DNA from: an uncultured Myxococcales bacterium
GTDB taxonomy: Bacteria; Myxococcota_A; Polyangia; Polyangiales; Polyangiaceae
Reading direction: 5' to 3'
Length of the DNA stretch: 12,579 nt
Assembly (NCBI GenBank): GCA_937998045.1
Contig: CALKVG010000396.1
Location: 1 to 12,579, forward strand
In this document: in pieces, positions 6,079 to 12,579 of the stretch
Layout of the letters: each line of letters starts with the position of its first letter
Numbering within the stretch: position 1 is the first letter of the stretch
Made by a program: the position numbers and the translations under genes
The notes under the pieces: generated by a model
Told to the model about the DNA's origin: nothing
Databases searched by the model: none
The model's input: only the letters and a program-made list of their open reading frames with translations

Positions 6079-7854
6079 ATGCCCCTCTTTGGCAAGATCC
6101 TCGACTGGCTCGACGAACGGACGGGGTGGCGCGCGTCGTGGCGCGAATGGATCGATCACCCGGTCGTCGGGGGAGCGCCATGGGCTCGCGCGATGGCCAC
6201 GTCGGTCGCCGCCTGCTTCGGCGTCCTCGCCCTGACCGGGGTCGTCCTGATGACGGCGTACGCTCCGTCGCCGCAGTCGGCCTGGGCCAGCGTTCATTAT
6301 CTCCAGTTCGTCCAGGACCGCGGGTGGATCGTCCGCGGGTTGCACTTCTGGGCGGCGCAAGCGTTGATCGTGCTCGCCGGGGTACATGTCGTCCACACAG
6401 CGCTCGCCGGTAGCTACCGCAAACCGCGCGAGCTCGTATGGTGGCTGACGCTCGCGGTTCCTGCGCTCGCCGTGGGCGGGTGCATCACCGGGGGCCTTCT
6501 GCCCTGGGATCAGCGCGGATGGTGGGCGCGGCTCGTCGAAGGCAACATCGTCGGTCTCGCGCCGGCGATTGGCCCATTTCTCCAGCAGATGATGCAGGGC
6601 GGATCCGAGCTGGGGGCTCTGGGGCTCACGCGGGCGTACGCGCTGCACGTCCTCGTCGTACCCGCCGGGATCGCTGCGGTCCTCATCACGCGTCGTCGGC
6701 TCGCGGCGCGACACGGTTGGGGGGGCGTCGGAACCACCACTCGGTACTCCCGGCTTCTGCCATACGGCGCGCTCGTGGCCGCTGCGACGGTCTTCCTCCT
6801 TTTCGCGCTGACCGGCGCCACGCGCGGCGCTCCGCTCGACGCTCCCGCCGACCCGATGAGCGACTACCCTGCGCGTCCGGAGTGGTTTCTCCTGACGCTC
6901 TTCGAGCTCCGCAAGTTCTTCCACGGCGCCGGCGAGTTCTGGGGGACGACGCTCCTGCCGGGCGCTGCGCTGCTCGTCCTCGCGCTCCTTCCCTTCTTCG
7001 ATCGCGCTCCCCGGTCGCGGGCGCCGGCGGTCGTCGTGGCCCTGGCCGTCGTCGCCGGCGGGGCAGCGCTCTCCGGGATGGCCTGGCGCAAGGACGCTCA
7101 CGACGCGCAGTACGCCAAGCAGCGCGCAAGAGCGGACGCGCTCGCGGCCGCCGCCGCGAAGCTGGCCATGCAGGGGGTACCGCCGGCCGGCGCCCTCGAG
7201 ATGGTCCGGCAGGACCCCGAGCTCCGCGGCCGCGACCTATTCGACAAGCATTGCGCCAGCTGCCACGTCTTGGGCGACGCGGGCGATCCGGCGAAAGCCA
7301 CCGCCACGAAGCTCGACGGGTGGGGGACGGCCAACTGGATCTCGTCGATGATCCACGATCCGGATGCGCCGGAGTTCTTCGGACGCGGCCCCTACAAGGG
7401 CGAAATGCCGAGCGTCGACGTCCGGCCGAAGGACAAGCCTGCCGGTGAGGCGTGGAACGCGATGACCAAGAGCGCCGCGGAGAGGCAAGCCGTGTCGCTG
7501 TTTCTCTCGTTGCAGGGCGACGAGCCGGGCGATCCGCCCCGCGCTGCCGACGCGTCGGTGCGCGCGACCGGCGAGAAGATCGTCGCCGAACGCTGCACCA
7601 CCTGCCACTTGTACAAGGGCGACGGCGACGACGAGGGCAACGGGATCGCGCCGGAGCTCGCGCATTACGGCTCGGTCTCTTGGACGAGGGCGCAGGTCGC
7701 GAATCCGGCGAGCGCGTCGACCTACCGCGACAAGGCGCTCGACGAGAGCCGGAAGAAACACATGCCGCGCTTCGACAAGGACCTCTCCGCGGCAGACGTC
7801 GACCTCGTGGCGCGGTGGACGCGCGCACACGCCCGCGGCGTGCCGCTGCGCTGA
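6079..7854 (+). CDS. Cytochrome b (b6-subunit IV type) fused to two cytochrome c domains
   Basis: A 591-residue single-chain quinol-oxidising cytochrome b with a C-terminal diheme extension, the Rieske partner. About seven helices are visible: A 43-61, B 86-108, C 120-140, D 183-203, E 227-246, F 290-306 and G 315-334. This is the b6 plus subunit IV layout without an eighth helix. Motifs are LTGVVLMTAYAPS (52-64), RGLHFW with His89, GVHVVH with His103, YRKPREL (113-119), GGLLPWDQRGWWA (138-150), YALH with His190, and the Qo-site PEWF (267-270, usually PEWY). The fourth ligand His of helix D is absent: the expected position (+15 from His190) is Arg205. After helix G come two c-type domains with CASCH (392-396) and CTTCH (506-510). 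Likely axial methionines are Met443 (GEMPS) and Met562 (KHMPRF), placed in the periplasm by a seven-helix N-in topology. I chose ATG 6079. An in-frame GTG at 6061 overlapping the Rieske stop (GTGA) is a possible alternative adding six residues. Confidence 0.94.
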   Translation: MPLFGKILDWLDERTGWRASWREWIDHPVVGGAPWARAMATSVAACFGVLALTGVVLMTAYAPSPQSAWASVHYLQFVQDRGWIVRGLHFWAAQALIVLAGVHVVHTALAGSYRKPRELVWWLTLAVPALAVGGCITGGLLPWDQRGWWARLVEGNIVGLAPAIGPFLQQMMQGGSELGALGLTRAYALHVLVVPAGIAAVLITRRRLAARHGWGGVGTTTRYSRLLPYGALVAAATVFLLFALTGATRGAPLDAPADPMSDYPARPEWFLLTLFELRKFFHGAGEFWGTTLLPGAALLVLALLPFFDRAPRSRAPAVVVALAVVAGGAALSGMAWRKDAHDAQYAKQRARADALAAAAAKLAMQGVPPAGALEMVRQDPELRGRDLFDKHCASCHVLGDAGDPAKATATKLDGWGTANWISSMIHDPDAPEFFGRGPYKGEMPSVDVRPKDKPAGEAWNAMTKSAAERQAVSLFLSLQGDEPGDPPRAADASVRATGEKIVAERCTTCHLYKGDGDDEGNGIAPELAHYGSVSWTRAQVANPASASTYRDKALDESRKKHMPRFDKDLSAADVDLVARWTRAHARGVPLR

Positions 7855-7898
7855 GGTCCGAGTTGCGCATCCACGCAGAAGGCACCACGTTGGAGTCC

Positions 7899-8090
7899 AT
7901 GAGCAAGACTCGAGGGGAAGTTCTGGAGGAATCCCGCCGCAAGGGGGTGGCAGCGGGCGCTGCGGCGGTTGCCACGGTCGCGCTCGGGGCGGTCGTATCG
8001 CTTCCGGTGGCCGCGGTGGCCGCGGTGCCGACGGCCATTCTCGGCTGGCGCTGGTGGCGACACCGCGCCGAGAACGGAATCAAGTTCTAG
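7899..8090 (+). CDS. Small membrane protein, 63 residues, unknown function
   Basis: A short charged N-terminus (MSKTRGEVLEESRRKG) is followed by an Ala/Val-rich hydrophobic stretch at about 17-50, broken by Pro36 and Pro44, and then by a basic aromatic tail WRWWRHRAENGIKF. This predicts one or two membrane helices. I do not recognise a family. The gene begins 44 bp after the cytochrome b-c gene on the same strand, so it is probably cotranscribed and might be an accessory subunit or assembly factor; that is inference from position only. A GGAG lies only 3 bases before ATG 7899, which is closer than usual, and an in-frame TTG at 7890 is an alternative start. Its TAG stop overlaps the stop of the convergent gene in a CTAG palindrome. 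Confidence 0.6.
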   Translation: MSKTRGEVLEESRRKGVAAGAAAVATVALGAVVSLPVAAVAAVPTAILGWRWWRHRAENGIKF

Positions 8091-8605
8091 CGAGACACGC
8101 GGAGCTCACCCCCGCAGGGCACGTCGATCGCGTGCGCGCGGGCGCGGCCCACCTTGATCTGGTGCGGACCGCAGCTGACTACCTCGGTGCGAGAGCCGAG
8201 CTTCTTCCCGTCGAGCCATACCCAGCGAGGTGTAAGGTTGCGACCCAGGTGCAGCGTGCCGGCCGTCGGTACGCTGACCGCTGCTGGTTGAGGTGCCGCG
8301 CCAGAAGGCGGGGGGCCAGGCGACGGCGGTGCGGTGGCAACATTGTAGGCGGCCGTCGTGGCGAGGGCGGCTTGCGCGCGGGACTCCCGCGCCGGTTCGC
8401 TGCTCGCGTGGCCCACGCGGACGATGCCTGCCGCGACCAGAATCAGCGCGCACGCCGACACCGCGGCGATCACGACCCCGCGAAGCCGCCGCCGCCGGAG
8501 CGGCAAGCGCAGCTCGAGCGTCGATAGGGCCTCCTCCGGGGCGATCGAAGCTGTAGGCGACAAGCTATGCGAGGCAAATGGCCCTGCGGGAACCGGTCCG
8601 CTCAT
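8087..8605 (-). CDS. Single-pass membrane protein with PEGA-like C-terminal domain
   Basis: A 172-residue protein with a cytoplasmic N-terminus ending in a basic cluster (LRRRRLRG, 36-43), one transmembrane helix at about 43-63, and an Ala/Pro-rich linker (74-115) containing PPSPGPPPSG. The C-terminal beta-rich module (116-172) includes GTLHLGRNLTPRWVWLDGKK, SCGPHQIKVG and IDVPCGGELRV. This ending resembles the PEGA-like modules, often with two cysteines (here Cys145 and Cys164, a plausible disulfide), attached to myxobacterial Ser/Thr kinases or encoded beside them. Positive-inside topology puts the module in the periplasm. The start ATG at 8603-8605 has a GAGAGG Shine-Dalgarno 5 bases upstream. 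It is divergent from a kinase-containing regulator, so a role as a sensor or anchor partner is possible but unproven. The last four bases overlap the convergent small gene. Confidence 0.75.
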   Translation of the reverse strand: MSGPVPAGPFASHSLSPTASIAPEEALSTLELRLPLRRRRLRGVVIAAVSACALILVAAGIVRVGHASSEPARESRAQAALATTAAYNVATAPPSPGPPPSGAAPQPAAVSVPTAGTLHLGRNLTPRWVWLDGKKLGSRTEVVSCGPHQIKVGRARAHAIDVPCGGELRVSR

Positions 8606-8617
8606 GAGAGCCTCTCA
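8605..8617. repeat. Palindrome over the ribosome-binding site of the PEGA-like gene
   Basis: TGAGAG-C-CTCTCA is a perfect 6-bp inverted repeat around one central base. It covers the GAGAGG Shine-Dalgarno of the minus-strand gene and touches its ATG. It could hide the ribosome-binding site in a small hairpin or be a protein-binding operator; it may also be chance. Confidence 0.5.
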
Positions 8618-8732
8618 GTTATTCAGGCCATGCTGGGTGGGTGCGAATGCACGTACAAGACCCATGAACGCCCCAATAGCGTCCCCATCGCCCGCATTGG
8701 AAGATGACCGCGCGCACGCACGTGACGGGGGC

Positions 8733-8746
8733 GGCCGGCGCCGGCC
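8733..8746. repeat. 14-bp perfect GC palindrome GGCCGGCGCCGGCC
   Basis: The sequence equals its own reverse complement over 14 bases with no spacer. It lies roughly mid-way between the two divergent starts. It could be a dimeric regulator site, but runs of G and C make such palindromes fairly common in DNA of this composition. Confidence 0.5.
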
Positions 8747-8803
8747 ATGATGCACCAGGGCAGCGCGAACGAGCGGTGCCAGTCACCGGAGTTGACGCAC
8801 CGT

Positions 8804-8818
8804 GGGAGCCAAGCTTGC
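8804..8818 (+). promoter_or_regulatory. Weak sigma-54-like -24/-12 element
   Basis: GG at 8805-8806 and TTGC at 8815-8818 have the exact GG-to-GC spacing of a -24/-12 promoter, and the -12 half is perfect. The -24 half (GGGAGCC against TGGCACG) is poor. Transcription would start near 8830, which would favour the ATG at 8880 as the translation start of the downstream sigma-54 activator. Confidence 0.2.
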
Positions 8819-8828
8819 CTTAGAGGGG

Positions 8829-12579
<3,751 letters not shown>

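Larger units (their letters stand above)
8606..8828. promoter_or_regulatory. Divergent intergenic region with two palindromes
   Basis: This 223-bp spacer should carry promoters for both the PEGA-like protein (minus) and the kinase/sigma-54 activator (plus). Beyond the palindromes and the weak sigma-54-like site listed separately, I see no convincing housekeeping -35/-10 pair. In the kinase frame, the last stop before the gene is TGA at 8793-8795. Confidence 0.4.

Noticed and set aside
6214..6216. Cys46 of cytochrome b as a possible covalent heme cn ligand as in cytochrome b6
   Set aside because: Aligned on the LTG motif, Cys46 matches b6 Cys43, not the heme-binding Cys35. The Cys35 position is Ala38 here, so a b6f-type heme cn is not supported.
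5518..7101. Minus-strand open frame of 527 codons over the Rieske and cytochrome b genes
   Set aside because: Shadow of two well-supported genes; no recognisable protein features.
6686..8083. Minus-strand open frame of 465 codons
   Set aside because: Arg/Ser/Pro-rich shadow of the cytochrome b-c gene and the small downstream gene.
8763..8781. Minus-strand TGGCACC as a sigma-54 -24 box for the PEGA-like gene
   Set aside because: The -24 half is good but no GC falls at the required -12 spacing; the nearest is two bases off.

Overview
The window reads as a high-GC bacterial contig end. The best guess is a myxobacterium-like member of the Myxococcota (Polyangia type). This rests on gene content and style, not a marker gene: a Ser/Thr kinase fused to a sigma-54 activator, a PEGA-like membrane protein beside it, a cysteine-rich carboxypeptidase-regulatory-like lipoprotein, strong GC bias at third codon positions with long antisense shadow frames, and frequent GTG starts. 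The first 44 bases are not genomic: they are an Illumina Nextera adapter with its i5 index, so biological sequence starts at base 45. No tRNA, rRNA, CRISPR array, insertion sequence or phage gene was seen.

Region 1 (45-3952) is a cell-envelope and glycan segment. A nucleotide-sugar epimerase of the SDR family (minus strand, cut by the contig end) diverges from a GT39/PMT_2-type membrane glycosyltransferase. A UPF0104/LPG-synthase-TM-type membrane protein follows on the same strand. One gene would supply a nucleotide sugar, one would transfer a sugar from a lipid carrier, and the third is a polytopic protein often found near glycan genes.

Region 2 (3978-5414, minus) is one secreted, disulfide-rich lipoprotein with a carboxypeptidase-regulatory-like domain and a glutamine-amidotransferase-like or ThuA-like segment.

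Region 3 (5525-8090, plus) is a compact Rieske/cytochrome b operon. It holds a Tat-targeted Rieske protein, a single-chain cytochrome b (b6 plus subunit IV layout, about 7 helices) fused to two C-terminal c-type heme domains, and a 63-residue membrane protein. The cytochrome b lacks the second helix-D histidine expected to ligate the n-side heme. In its place is Arg205, and the usual HxxR of helix B reads HxxH.

Region 4 (8087-12579) is a signalling segment. A single-pass membrane protein with a PEGA-like C-terminus (minus) diverges, across 223 bp containing two palindromes, from a very large gene that runs off the window. That gene encodes protein kinase, a long TPR-like helical region, GAF, coiled coil and a sigma-54 AAA+ domain. 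It is open for 1250 codons and is the main coding content of the last 3.7 kb.

The most unusual items are the cytochrome b with the altered n-side heme site, the kinase/sigma-54 activator fusion, and a shared TAnnnT motif hugging two start codons that lack clear ribosome-binding sites.
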